A DNA stretch of 64,000 nt. Origin: an uncultured Trichococcus sp. (GTDB lineage Bacteria > Bacillota > Bacilli > Lactobacillales > Aerococcaceae). Shown one piece after another: positions 7,553 through 16,348 of this stretch. The position numbers were made by a program, and so were the translations under genes. Each line of letters opens with the position of its first letter. Position 1 is the stretch's first letter. The DNA lies in the NCBI RefSeq assembly GCF_963663645.1, contig NZ_OY760503.1, positions 2,485,501 through 2,549,500 on the forward strand. Direction: 5' to 3'. The notes under the pieces are model-generated. The model was not told the DNA's origin. It ran no database searches and saw nothing but the letters and a program-made list of their open reading frames with translations.

Positions 7553-7589
7553 CCTCCATTCACAAAAAAACTAACTGGAGGGCTTTGAA

Positions 7590-8531
7590 ATGATGCAGAC
7601 TACAAATCAGATCGCATTAAAAAACTTTGTAAGTGTCGAGGAACTCACGAATCTGGAAATCATGTCCTTGATCCTGCGTGCATCCGAATTCAAAAACGGC
7701 GTCCAACCGGACAGAAATTTGACTGCGGGAACCTACGCTTCTAACTTGTTTTTCGAGAACAGCACACGCACACACAAAAGCTTTGAAATGGCGGAACACA
7801 AGTTGGGGATGCAAGTCATCGGTTTTGACACTTCGACCAGCAGCGTCAGCAAAGGCGAAACGCTTTATGACACGGTCCTGACCTTATCGGCGATCGGTGT
7901 GGATGTGGTCGTTATCCGCCACAGCGCAGAAGCTTATTACCAGGAATTGATCGAAAGCCCGGGCATTACCGCATCCATCGTGAACGGCGGAGACGGGGCA
8001 GGCCAGCATCCAAGCCAGTGCTTGCTTGACTTGTTGACGATCTACGAAGAGTTCCATACTTTCAGCGGAGTGAAGGTGGCCATCTGCGGTGACCTGTCGC
8101 ACTCGCGCGTTGCCAAAACAAATATGCAGATGCTGCAACGCCTCGGAGCGACCGTCTATTTCACGGGGCCTGAAGAGTGGTACGATCCTACTTTCGACAA
8201 ATACGGCACGCACATGGACATTGATGACATCATCGGAGAAGTCGATGTCATGATGCTGCTCCGCGTCCAGACGGAGCGCCATGGCGGAAAAGCAATGCGC
8301 TATACAAAAGCAGAGTACTTGGATCAATTCGGACTGACTGTCGCTCGGGAAGCCCGCATGAAGGAAACGGCCATCATCATGCATCCCGCGCCTGTCAACC
8401 GCGACGTGGAATTGGCGGACAGCCTAGTGGAATGCCGCCGCTCGCGGATCGTGACGCAAATGAAAAATGGCGTCTTTGCCAGAATGGCCATCTTGGAAGC
8501 CATCATGAACGGAAGAACGACAAAGGTATAA
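7590..8531 (+). CDS. pyrB: Aspartate carbamoyltransferase catalytic subunit
   Basis: Catalyses carbamoyl phosphate plus aspartate to carbamoyl aspartate, the committed step of pyrimidine synthesis. At 313 residues it matches the catalytic chain. [13 protein letters not shown] carries the STRT carbamoyl-phosphate loop (58-61); HPSQCLLDL (about 137-145) and the later [11 protein letters not shown] are also standard. ATG at 7590 (or the next ATG at 7593) follows GGAGGG. No regulatory chain (pyrI) is adjacent, as in Gram-positives. It is controlled by the two PyrR attenuators and is followed 29 bases later by pyrC. Confidence 0.95.
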   Translation: MMQTTNQIALKNFVSVEELTNLEIMSLILRASEFKNGVQPDRNLTAGTYASNLFFENSTRTHKSFEMAEHKLGMQVIGFDTSTSSVSKGETLYDTVLTLSAIGVDVVVIRHSAEAYYQELIESPGITASIVNGGDGAGQHPSQCLLDLLTIYEEFHTFSGVKVAICGDLSHSRVAKTNMQMLQRLGATVYFTGPEEWYDPTFDKYGTHMDIDDIIGEVDVMMLLRVQTERHGGKAMRYTKAEYLDQFGLTVAREARMKETAIIMHPAPVNRDVELADSLVECRRSRIVTQMKNGVFARMAILEAIMNGRTTKV

Positions 8532-8560
8532 ACATAACAATTCACCAGTGGAGGGATCAC

Positions 8561-9838
8561 ATGTCAGTTTGGATAAAAAATGCGAAAATGTTGGGTCAAA
8601 AAGAGGAACTTATTCCTATAGAGATTTATGTGAAAGACGATAAAATAGCCGCAATCGGACAGGATCTGCAGGTAACGGCTGCGGATGCAACAGTCATCGA
8701 TGCCAAGGGCGGTCTGGTCACTCCAGGATTGGTAGATGTGCACGTACATTTGCGTGAACCAGGCTTCACCTATAAAGAAACCATCGAAACAGGCACACAG
8801 GCAGCTGCCCGCGGAGGCTTCACGACTGTCTGCGCAATGCCGAACGTAAACCCCGTTCCGGATACGGCAGAAAAATTCTCAAACATCCAACAACTGATTG
8901 CTGATACAGCCATCATCAAAGTCAAACAATATGCGCCCATCACCGAGAACTTGCGCAGCGACGTCCTGACCGATCAGAAGCAATTGTTGGCAGCCGGTGC
9001 TTTCGCCTTCACAAACGACGGTGTCGGTGTCCAAACGGCCGGAACGATGTATTTGGCGATGCAGGAAGCCGCAAAGAATAATGCCGCGCTTGTTGCGCAT
9101 ACAGAGGACGATTCCCTGCTGTTCGGAGGCGTGATGCATAAAGGCACCCGTTCCGACGAATTGGATCTTCCTGGCATCTTGAGCGTGACGGAATCGACGC
9201 AAATCGCCCGCGACGTACTTTTGGCGGAAGCGACAGGCTGTCATTACCATGTCTGCCACGTTTCCACGAAAGAGAGCGTACGCGTCATCCGTGATGCCAA
9301 ACGCGCAGGAATCCATGTCACTGCCGAGGTTGCTCCGCATCACTTGATTTTGGTGGATGGTTCGATCCCATCGGATACCGCCATCTACAAAATGAACCCG
9401 CCTTTACGCGGTGCCGAAGACCGTGCGGCCTTGATCGAAGGCTTGCTTGACGGCACAATCGACTGCATCGCAACCGATCACGCACCGCACGGCGAAGAAG
9501 AAAAGCAAGGTGGCATGGTCGGTGCACCGTTCGGCATCGTCGGCATCGAGACTGCTTTCCAACTGATGTATTCCAACTTTGTGTTGGGCGGCGTCTTCAC
9601 CTTGAAACAACTGGTTGATTGGATGACCATCAAACCGGCAGCATTGTTCGGCATGGAAGCTGGAACGCTGGATATCGGTTCCCAAGCGGATATCGCCATC
9701 TTCGATTTGGATAATGAATACGAAATCCGCAGCGAAGACTTCCTTTCGAAAGCCACAAATACGCCATTCACCGGCTGGAAAGTCAAAGGCGAAACGCTTT
9801 ATACACTAGTGGACGGAAAAGTTGTCTACTCAAAATAA
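8561..9838 (+). CDS. pyrC: Dihydroorotase
   Basis: Zinc amidohydrolase cyclising carbamoyl aspartate to dihydroorotate, 425 residues, class I. The metal-binding DVHVHLREPG sits at 59-68 (His61, His63), and GGFTTVCAMPN, VCHVSTKES and the catalytic-Asp motif ATDHAPH (about 305-311) follow. ATG at 8561 is preferred to upstream in-frame starts because GTGGAGGG lies 6 bases before it and the domain begins there. It is the last gene of the pyr transcript in this window and a palindromic terminator follows. carA, carB, pyrD, pyrE and pyrF must be elsewhere. Confidence 0.95.
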   Translation: MSVWIKNAKMLGQKEELIPIEIYVKDDKIAAIGQDLQVTAADATVIDAKGGLVTPGLVDVHVHLREPGFTYKETIETGTQAAARGGFTTVCAMPNVNPVPDTAEKFSNIQQLIADTAIIKVKQYAPITENLRSDVLTDQKQLLAAGAFAFTNDGVGVQTAGTMYLAMQEAAKNNAALVAHTEDDSLLFGGVMHKGTRSDELDLPGILSVTESTQIARDVLLAEATGCHYHVCHVSTKESVRVIRDAKRAGIHVTAEVAPHHLILVDGSIPSDTAIYKMNPPLRGAEDRAALIEGLLDGTIDCIATDHAPHGEEEKQGGMVGAPFGIVGIETAFQLMYSNFVLGGVFTLKQLVDWMTIKPAALFGMEAGTLDIGSQADIAIFDLDNEYEIRSEDFLSKATNTPFTGWKVKGETLYTLVDGKVVYSK

Positions 9839-9853
9839 ATAGAAGATCCGGAG

Positions 9854-9888
9854 TAAGCAACGAATTGCAATTCGTTGCTTATTTCTTT
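9854..9888 (+). terminator. pyrBC terminator
   Basis: A 28-base perfect palindrome, TAAGCAACGAATTG followed by its complement (9854-9881), leads into ATTTCTTT. Confidence 0.75.
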
Positions 9889-9927
9889 ATAATGACTTAG
9901 CAGAATAATGAATGGATAGGTGAAAAA

Positions 9928-10581
9928 ATGACGAAACACTTAAAGAACATGTTATTGGTTGTCGCAGCGGTCATCATAACCGCTATCGGAGCGAGCATCA
10001 CAGTGAAAGCCAATGTCGGCGTTGGTGCCTACGAAGCCCTTAACATGAGCATCAACCAACTTTCCGGCATCAAAATCGGAACACTGGCGATTATACTGAA
10101 TATCATATGTGTAGGCATCCAATGGCTTTTGATGAAAAAAGATTTTTCGCTCAGACAATTATTTCAGATTCCTGTCACATTGATACTTGGACAAGTGATG
10201 AACCTGATGCTTTATACCGTATTTTCCGGCGTGACGATCGACCAGTACTGGGTCAAGATCGCAATGGTCATTTTAGGCGGCATCATAGCCGCAATCGGCG
10301 TCGGATCGATGATGGCTTTGAATTACATCAATATGCCGTTGGAGGGCGCTTGTATGGCCTTCAGTAACCGTTTTGGCTTCAACTTTGGGAAAGTACGCCA
10401 ATTGGTCGATGTGCTGTTGATCGCATCCGCGTTGCTGATCGCCTTTTCAACCGGCACGGCCATCACCGTGCGTGAAGGGACTATTCTAAGCATGCTTTTC
10501 TTCCCGCCAAGCATGAATTTCGTTTACGAAAAAATCAAATCCTTGACCGGCGCGCAGGAACTTTCCATCGATCTGGACTGA
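9928..10581 (+). CDS. YczE/YyaS/YitT-family membrane protein
   Basis: 217 residues with five or six predicted membrane spans and very short tails. The family signature is visible as an N-terminal helix followed by GASITVKANVGVGAYEALN (about 21-39) and a later ALNYINMPLEGACMAFSNRFG loop. The family has no settled biochemical role; B. subtilis YczE has been linked to surfactin production, but that cannot be carried over. It stands alone between the pyrC terminator and the nrdH promoter. Confidence 0.75.
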   Translation: MTKHLKNMLLVVAAVIITAIGASITVKANVGVGAYEALNMSINQLSGIKIGTLAIILNIICVGIQWLLMKKDFSLRQLFQIPVTLILGQVMNLMLYTVFSGVTIDQYWVKIAMVILGGIIAAIGVGSMMALNYINMPLEGACMAFSNRFGFNFGKVRQLVDVLLIASALLIAFSTGTAITVREGTILSMLFFPPSMNFVYEKIKSLTGAQELSIDLD

Positions 10582-10611
10582 TCCATTTTGTCGTGAAACA
10601 CCAGATATGGT

Positions 10612-10683
10612 TTGTTTTTCAATCGATAATACTGTATGATGTATCCATGAACTTTATCCGAAAAGAAAATTATTATCGGATAA
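10612..10683 (+). promoter_or_regulatory. nrdH promoter and leader hairpin
   Basis: TTGTTT at 10612-10617, a 17-base spacer and TATGAT at 10635-10640. The transcript would carry an 8-bp perfect hairpin, TTATCCGA (10654-10661) with TCGGATAA (10676-10683), ending 6 bases before the GGAGGG ribosome site. It may influence translation or mRNA stability. No NrdR box is evident. Confidence 0.55.
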
Positions 10684-10701
10684 CCAATGGAGGGAACCGT
10701 C

Positions 10702-10941
10702 ATGTCCAACAAGAATGTCACAGTATACACAAAACCAAATTGCATGCAGTGCAATTTCACGAAGAAATTTTTGGATGATAACAGCATTCGATATGAGATC
10801 AAGGACATCCAGGAATCCGAAGCGGCCTTGGCCGAAGTCAAAGAATTGGGTTTCCAATCTTTGCCGGTAGTCGTCTTTGATGGCGTTGAGCCATTTTTCG
10901 GGTTCAGACCTGATTTGCTTGAACAACTGATCATAGCGTAA
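10702..10941 (+). CDS. nrdH: Glutaredoxin-like NrdH redoxin
   Basis: 79-residue thioredoxin-fold redoxin with the CMQC active site in YTKPNCMQCNFTKKFL, and the cis-Pro loop SLPVVVFDG. NrdH proteins donate electrons to the class Ib ribonucleotide reductase NrdEF and take them from thioredoxin reductase. ATG at 10702 follows GGAGGG. The gene is solitary: nrdI, nrdE and nrdF are not adjacent, so its partner is inferred from family only. A strong terminator follows. Confidence 0.85.
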   Translation: MSNKNVTVYTKPNCMQCNFTKKFLDDNSIRYEIKDIQESEAALAEVKELGFQSLPVVVFDGVEPFFGFRPDLLEQLIIA

Positions 10942-10955
10942 TCGCGCAATATCCG

Positions 10956-11001
10956 ACAGCACCAAATTGTCCTTCCGGGGCCTTTTGGTGCTGTTTTTTT
11001 T
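10956..11001 (+). terminator. nrdH terminator
   Basis: ACAGCACCAAA (10956-10966) pairs with TTTGGTGCTGT (10984-10994), followed by T8. Confidence 0.85.
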
Positions 11002-11077
11002 CGGCTAAATGAAAGGAAACGTGTTAAGATAGAGAAAACAATCAACAAAAACCGCGGCAAGAAAGGGGACTAATTAA

Positions 11078-11494
11078 ATGACAAAATCGTTATACCATAC
11101 GGAAATAATCAACGCTGAGGGCTTGAACGGGACCGTCTCTGTTTCGGATGGGGAATCTCTGCAGACATCTGATCCGCTGAAGGATTTAGCCGGCTTCAAT
11201 CCGGAACAACTATTCGGCTTGTCCTGGGCGACTTGCTTGAACGCTACAATCGAGGCTTTGCTTAAGGCAAGGAGAGTTGAGGCGCGAAGCAAAGCGGAAG
11301 TGCATGTCGATTTCTGCAGGGAAGAAGACGGCAAAGGCTTTTATTTCGATTTGAAGGCCTTTATTTCGGTCGAAGGCATGGAGTTGGCCGACGTCGAGAA
11401 ACTTGCGCAATCCGCCCACAAACGCTGTCCTGTTTCAAAAATCATCGGCGACTACAATCATGTCACTTTAGAAGTTGTCCCTTATACCGAATAG
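11078..11494 (+). CDS. OsmC/Ohr-family peroxide-reducing protein
   Basis: 138 residues with the two reactive cysteines of the OsmC/Ohr family: one in LSWATCLNATI (about residue 53) and one in HKRCPVSK (about residue 118). The family reduces organic peroxides or other hydroperoxides through a thiol cycle. The sequence does not decide between Ohr and a generic OsmC. GAAAGGGG lies upstream of the ATG. It is a stand-alone gene between the nrdH terminator and ppk2. Confidence 0.85.
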   Translation: MTKSLYHTEIINAEGLNGTVSVSDGESLQTSDPLKDLAGFNPEQLFGLSWATCLNATIEALLKARRVEARSKAEVHVDFCREEDGKGFYFDLKAFISVEGMELADVEKLAQSAHKRCPVSKIIGDYNHVTLEVVPYTE

Positions 11495-11596
11495 CATCGC
11501 TCAAACGGGTTGCTTCAATTAACAGCTAGTCCGTATCACTTTGCATCAATCTGTTTTATGATAAAATAGTGGAAAGCAGAAAAGGTGGCGTAGCAT

Positions 11597-13075
11597 ATGT
11601 TAAAAGATTTCGATTTTGACAAAAAGGACACGGCATTATCCGGCACAAAAAGATCCGAACTCGGCAGTGAATTGGCCGCTTTGCAAAGAAAGCTGGTAGC
11701 CAGCGACTCCTCCATGCTGATCATTGTCGATGGTTGGGAATCTTCAGGAAAAGGGCATATATTGAAGGACCTGACAAGGGAATTGGACCCGCGCTATTTT
11801 GAAGTAAGCGTCTTCGATGATGCATTGGACGATTATGCAGAGCGCCCTTTTTTATGGCGCTTCGCAAGGAATTTACCGGGCAAGGGCAGGATAGCCTTTT
11901 TTGACCGCAGCTTCTATTCTGAATTGATGAACGATTTGAAAGTGAAAGATGAACGTTTGGAACACCATTTAGGCTACATCAGTTTTCTAGAACGCATGTT
12001 GGTCGCTGACAACACAATCGTCCTGAAACTGTTTCTGCACCACTCGGAAAAAACGATGGAAAAACGGATCGAGAAACTCAAAGACGATCCGTACAGAGAG
12101 TTTTTGATCACGAAAGACGATGAAAAACAACTCAAGAAGTACACTAAATATTTGAAACACTTCGACAAAATATTGGAAATGACAAATTTCGAGACCTCAC
12201 CATGGCACGTGATTTCTTCGGAAGACCTGAAAGATGCTTCCCGAGAAGCGCTGAGCATCGCGAGCAGCACTCTGAAGAGCCACCTCGAGCAAACGGAAAA
12301 GAAACCACCGGTGCCGATTCGTTCCGGACTGAAGGAAAAGCCGCTGGCCAAAATCGACTTGAAAGCTGCCATAACGGAAGAAGAATATGAAGCACAGTTG
12401 GAGAAGCTGCAGGAAGAAGCGGGTCAATTGGTCTACGAAATGTGGCTGAAAAAAATCCCGTGTATCTTGGTATTCGAAGGAACAGATGCAGCAGGCAAGG
12501 GTGGTGCAATCAGCCGTTTGACGAGACTGATCGATCCCCGCAGCTATGACGTCGCCACGACGGCAGCTCCCACGGAAAACGAGAGCCGCTTTAATTATCT
12601 GTGGCGCTTCTATCAGACTTTCCCGGTAAAAGGGAAGATGACCATCTATGACAGAAGTTGGTACGGCCGCGTATTGGTGGAGCGGGTGGAAGGCTTCACT
12701 CCTGAGCACCGATGGGCCGCTGCCTACGAAGAAATCAATGAACTGGAGCACAATTTGGTGCACGATGGCTTGTTGATCATCAAATTCCTGATCGTGATAG
12801 ACAAAGAAGAACAAAAACAGCGCTTCAAAGACCGGGAAAATGACCCGGAGAAGAACCACAAGCTGACCGATGAGGATTGGCGAAATCATGAAAAATTCGA
12901 GCAGTACGAAGAAGCAATGAATGAAATGGTCGCCAGGACGGACACGAAAGATGCTCCATGGATCATTGTCGAAGGGAACCAAAAAGAATATGCCCGGATC
13001 AAAGTGCTGAAAGAATTCATCAGCCGGGCGAGGGCCTTCATCGATAGCCATGAGGGCAAAAAGCAAGGAAAATAG
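11597..13075 (+). CDS. Two-domain polyphosphate kinase 2 (polyphosphate:AMP phosphotransferase type)
   Basis: 492 residues made of two fused PPK2 domains, the arrangement of class II enzymes that phosphorylate AMP to ADP using polyphosphate. Each half has a Walker A (GWESSGKGH near 49-57; GTDAAGKGG near 296-304) and a Walker B-like lid segment (FFDRSFYSELM; IYDRSWYGRVLVERVEGF). The second half is closest to consensus and probably carries catalysis; the first is more diverged. The ATG follows AAAGGTGG. It is followed 24 bases later by coaBC, so co-transcription is possible. Confidence 0.88.
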   Translation: MLKDFDFDKKDTALSGTKRSELGSELAALQRKLVASDSSMLIIVDGWESSGKGHILKDLTRELDPRYFEVSVFDDALDDYAERPFLWRFARNLPGKGRIAFFDRSFYSELMNDLKVKDERLEHHLGYISFLERMLVADNTIVLKLFLHHSEKTMEKRIEKLKDDPYREFLITKDDEKQLKKYTKYLKHFDKILEMTNFETSPWHVISSEDLKDASREALSIASSTLKSHLEQTEKKPPVPIRSGLKEKPLAKIDLKAAITEEEYEAQLEKLQEEAGQLVYEMWLKKIPCILVFEGTDAAGKGGAISRLTRLIDPRSYDVATTAAPTENESRFNYLWRFYQTFPVKGKMTIYDRSWYGRVLVERVEGFTPEHRWAAAYEEINELEHNLVHDGLLIIKFLIVIDKEEQKQRFKDRENDPEKNHKLTDEDWRNHEKFEQYEEAMNEMVARTDTKDAPWIIVEGNQKEYARIKVLKEFISRARAFIDSHEGKKQGK

Positions 13076-13099
13076 TCGAATGTAAGCGGGGCGTATAAT

Positions 13100-14320
13100 T
13101 TGTTAACAAACAAGAAAGTAACCATCTATGTAACAGGCGGCATTGCAGTCTACAAAGCAGCCGATCTGGTCAGAAAATTCATCAAAGCAGGCGCCGATGT
13201 TAAAGTTGCAATGACCGCATCCGCCCAGGAATTCGTCACGCCGTTGACTTTTCAGGTACTGAGCAAGAACGATGTCTACACAGACACCTTCGACGAAAAA
13301 GATGCGCAATTCGTCAGCCATATCCATCTGGCCGACTGGACGGAACTTGCCGTCGTAGCACCAGCAACAGCCAACATCATAGCCAAGATGGCGAACGGCA
13401 TTGCCGATGATTTTGTGTCGACTGCGCTGTTGGCGACGACGGCTCCGCGGCTGATCGTGCCTGCCATGAACCAGCATATGCTGGAGAATCCGGCTACAGT
13501 ACGGAATACGGAAACTCTGAAAAGTTACGGCTATGAAATCATGGAACCTGACACAGGCTTTTTGGCTGAAGGATACGAAGGCAAAGGGCGCATGCCTGAA
13601 CCGGACAAAATTGTGGAGGCAGCGCAGCTGGTCGTTTTGAATAATGCCAAAGAACTGCCTTTGAAAGGCAAAAAGGTGCTCATCACGGCAGGCGGAACGA
13701 AAGAGCGCATCGACCCGGTCAGATTCATCACCAATGATTCTTCCGGCAAAATGGGCTACAGTTTGGCGAAAGCTGCCCGTGACTTAGGGGCTGAAGTGAC
13801 GTTGGTCACCGCAACGAATCTGTTGCCGATTCCGTTTGGGGTCGAACCAATATCCGTGCAATCGGCCAAAGAGATGGAATCAGCAGTTTTAGATAAATTT
13901 CACAATATTGATATTGTCATCATGGCAGCGGCTGTATCTGATTACAGGCCCAAAACGCAAGCGTCAGTCAAAATCAAGAAAACGAACGAGGATTTGACGT
14001 TGGTTTTGGAGAAAACGACGGATATCCTGGCTGAACTCGGAAATAGAAAAACGGGTCAATTTTTGATCGGTTTTGCGGCTGAAACGCATGAAGTCGAACA
14101 TTATGCGTTGGATAAGCTGAAACGCAAAAATGCGGATATGATTGTAGCGAATGACGTTTCAAAAGAATATGCAGGATTCAACAAAGATACAAATGAAGTG
14201 ATCATTTACCAAGCGGATAAAGAACCGATCCAAATTTCGGTGCGGTCAAAAGATTTGATTGCGGAAGAAATCTTGTATGCAGCGATTGATTCGATGCATG
14301 ATGAAGTTGGCGCGGAATAA
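13100..14320 (+). CDS. coaBC: CoaBC, phosphopantothenoylcysteine decarboxylase / phosphopantothenate-cysteine ligase
   Basis: Bifunctional coenzyme A enzyme, 406 residues. The N-terminal FMN-dependent CoaC domain has the catalytic His in FVSHIHLADW, APATANIIAK, and the substrate clamp PAMNQHMLENP. The C-terminal CoaB domain starts KVLITAGGTKERIDPVR and has NDSSGKMG, AAAVSDYRP and KIKK. The start is TTG at 13100, preceded by AGCGGGG; no ATG fits. Oddity: in the CoaC motif normally read LACGxxGxGRM, this protein has LAEGYEGKGRM, so Glu157 occupies the place of the cysteine that reduces the intermediate (Cys158 in E. coli Dfp). A terminator follows. Confidence 0.9.
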   Translation: MLTNKKVTIYVTGGIAVYKAADLVRKFIKAGADVKVAMTASAQEFVTPLTFQVLSKNDVYTDTFDEKDAQFVSHIHLADWTELAVVAPATANIIAKMANGIADDFVSTALLATTAPRLIVPAMNQHMLENPATVRNTETLKSYGYEIMEPDTGFLAEGYEGKGRMPEPDKIVEAAQLVVLNNAKELPLKGKKVLITAGGTKERIDPVRFITNDSSGKMGYSLAKAARDLGAEVTLVTATNLLPIPFGVEPISVQSAKEMESAVLDKFHNIDIVIMAAAVSDYRPKTQASVKIKKTNEDLTLVLEKTTDILAELGNRKTGQFLIGFAAETHEVEHYALDKLKRKNADMIVANDVSKEYAGFNKDTNEVIIYQADKEPIQISVRSKDLIAEEILYAAIDSMHDEVGAE

Positions 14321-14348
14321 GTTAAAATGACGAATAAATAACATAATG

Positions 14349-14395
14349 TAGCAAAATTGCGATGATAGTGATTATTTCGCAATTTTGCTATTTTT
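14349..14395 (+). terminator. coaBC terminator
   Basis: TAGCAAAATTGCGA (14349-14362) pairs with TCGCAATTTTGCTA (14377-14390), followed by TTTTT. Confidence 0.85.
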
Positions 14396-14885
14396 ATGCG
14401 GTGCGGTCAGAATGAATTTGATTATTTCGGTTTCTGATAACTATTATATATAACTTTGTATAATATATATTATGTAAACTAGAATATGGGATTTTTCCGG
14501 ATAGCATTTAATGCGGCCATAATCCCCCGTTTTTCAGGTTTTTACCGGTCCCGAACCGGTTCAGGATTATCGATTGATCATTATCGGCATCAAATGGTTA
14601 AATTTCTGTATTCATTGTTTATATTTGCTGCCATTCAGGATTAAGCGAGCCATACATGCAGAAATTCCAACGAAATAATCAGGTGAACAGTCAGTCCTCA
14701 GCGGCATTTACGGAATAAGATATACTCGAAACAGCCGGTTGCTGCAGATAATTATTATTGAAAGGCCAGCTCCTTGGATTTATTGAGCCATGGACAGAAG
14801 GAACTCAAAGATTTGCGGGCATTTGCTGCGAATTAATGGAATCTGTCTTACAGTTGATCTTATATCATAATCCCGAAACACAAAC
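14396..14885. other. Gene-free region
   Basis: About 490 bases, including a very AT-rich stretch (14440-14485) and an ACCGGTCCCGAACCGGT hairpin near 14550. Short coding-like fragments appear around 14770-14880, but none has a start, a ribosome site or recognisable similarity. It may be a decayed gene; nothing firmer can be said. Confidence 0.4.
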
Positions 14886-14939
14886 GGCTTATCTGAGCTG
14901 AATGCACTGGATAAAATCCCGCCGAATCACAGATAAGCC
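14886..14939 (-). terminator. Probable terminator of the 127-residue hypothetical gene
   Basis: A 10-bp inverted repeat, GGCTTATCTG (14886-14895) and CAGATAAGCC (14930-14939), lies just past the minus-strand stop. The following T tract is interrupted (GTTTGTGTTT), so efficiency is uncertain. Confidence 0.45.
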
Positions 14940-14958
14940 TGATCAAGCATCGTAGTTG

Positions 14959-15342
14959 TCAGTCGAAATATGCAAACAGCTTTTCTTTGACTTCTTCAAG
15001 AAATTCCAAATCTGATGCAACAGGGTTTTCGATTTCCAGCAAGGTGAGATAATCATCCGTATCCATGCTATTGACAACCAGTTCGGCTAAAGACCCATGG
15101 GGAAATTTGTTCATGCGGATGTCGAGCTCGGATTCCAGATATGCACGATTGCAACCCGAATAGGACTGAATCTTCCTGATCAAATCATCGTAATTCACAT
15201 TTTTCCTTTGCTCTGTTACGATTTCTTCCATGAATGTCCGGATATCCTGTTCCGTATGAATCTTGTATTCCGGAGTCACCCTTTCTTTCAGACCTTGCAA
15301 AAACTGCTCCAATTTTATTCTGTTGACCGTTACGTTTTTCAT
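14959..15342 (-). CDS. Hypothetical protein (127 residues)
   Basis: I do not recognise this protein. It is soluble, acidic and predicted mainly helical, with no signal peptide or membrane segment. The sequence runs from MKNVTVNRIKLEQFLQ through a central YDDLIRKIQSYSGCNRAYLESEL to an acidic C-terminus. The internal ATG at 15342 is chosen because GGAGCGAGGAG lies just upstream, whereas the longer frame has no ribosome site. The neighbour upstream is a peroxiredoxin-like gene on the same strand, 176 bases away, so a shared operon is not evident. Confidence 0.6.
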   Translation of the reverse strand: MKNVTVNRIKLEQFLQGLKERVTPEYKIHTEQDIRTFMEEIVTEQRKNVNYDDLIRKIQSYSGCNRAYLESELDIRMNKFPHGSLAELVVNSMDTDDYLTLLEIENPVASDLEFLEEVKEKLFAYFD

Positions 15343-15518
15343 AGTATCGCTCCTCGCTCCAGACATGCTCCAGCGTCGTTTACACCTATATATTACCACC
15401 AAGTGTGCTTATTGGACGAATGATACCGTCTGGAGGGAGATAACAAAAAAGCAAATGCGCCCTTTCCTTCTTTCAGAAATTGGACACTTTCGCTTCGGTT
15501 GCTTCTATTGTTCTGTTT

Positions 15519-16070
15519 TCAGCTTCCTACAGGCACTGTCTGAAGAATTTGGTACAATTCTGACGGGGATGGCACGTCGCTGATGTTTTCGGAGTAATGG
15601 CTCAAAACAACTTGCCCCCTTCTGTCGACGACGATTGTCGACTGCAGTTGCAGTTCGTTCCCCTCAAAGCGTTGGCATTCGATCCCGTAGTATTCGAATT
15701 CCAGCAGTTTTTCTTCGGAAACACCATAAACGAGATCACGCATCGATTCCGATGAAGGGATATCGAAATGCTGATACAACGTTTGCTCAGGGTCCGCTAT
15801 GACGGTAAATGGGATATTCATTTTCGCCGTTCTTTCGGAAACTGCGGCTTCTGTTCCTTGTATCACCATCATGATTTCAATCCGTTGTTCTTTAAGGAAT
15901 TGATGGGCGTCACGATATTTCAGCATATCCAGTTGGCTCATGCCGCACCCCAGATGTCTCAAGAAAATCACCGCTGTGAAATCGCGTTTCAGCTGAGATC
16001 GGAAACTTTCAGAATTCCCATTCTTCAAAAATAAAAAATCGTCTATTTCTGTTCCTTCAATCAACTTCAC
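15519..16070 (-). CDS. Peroxiredoxin-like (AhpC/TSA superfamily) protein
   Basis: About 183 residues with a thioredoxin fold: an N-terminal strand, then AVIFLRHLGCGMSQLD with one Cys at the active-site position, and later a TIVVDRRGQVVLSHYS strand. Relatives of the AhpC-TSA_2 group usually have a CPFC-type motif; here the second Cys is replaced, leaving CGMS, so any activity would be 1-Cys or absent. The start is probably GTG at 16070 (GGAAGGGGTGG 8 bases upstream), because the longer frame opens with a TTG lacking a ribosome site. A second Cys (YYGIECQRFE) could serve as resolving residue. Confidence 0.6.
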   Translation of the reverse strand: MKLIEGTEIDDFLFLKNGNSESFRSQLKRDFTAVIFLRHLGCGMSQLDMLKYRDAHQFLKEQRIEIMMVIQGTEAAVSERTAKMNIPFTVIADPEQTLYQHFDIPSSESMRDLVYGVSEEKLLEFEYYGIECQRFEGNELQLQSTIVVDRRGQVVLSHYSENISDVPSPSELYQILQTVPVGS

Positions 16071-16211
16071 TTGGCCCACCCCTTCCGCATTTTGCCGCAA
16101 CAGTATGATTCTGATGCAGTTTTCCGTTCAATTAAATCAATTTGTTGAATCTATGTAAGCATATCTTACCGTTTCTTTCTGATTTTGTCGATGATATTGT
16201 TACATTATTCG

Positions 16212-16307
16212 TCAGAAAATCTGACATGAAATTTTCTGATGGCTGTAAATGTTGTCAGTTTTGTCCCATTGCTATAAATTGACAGCGTTTGCAGGTTGTG
16301 ATAGATT
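16212..16307 (+). promoter_or_regulatory. Promoter and inverted repeat before the Gly-rich/PspA pair
   Basis: TTGACA at 16279-16284, a 17-base spacer and TAGATT at 16302-16307 lie 41 bases before the gene. Upstream, TCAGAAAAT (16212-16220) and ATTTTCTGA (16231-16239) form a 9-bp inverted repeat that may be an activator or repressor site. Confidence 0.55.
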
Positions 16308-16348
16308 GACTTTGATGAGGGAAATAAGTACTCAAGGAGGTGCAGAAT

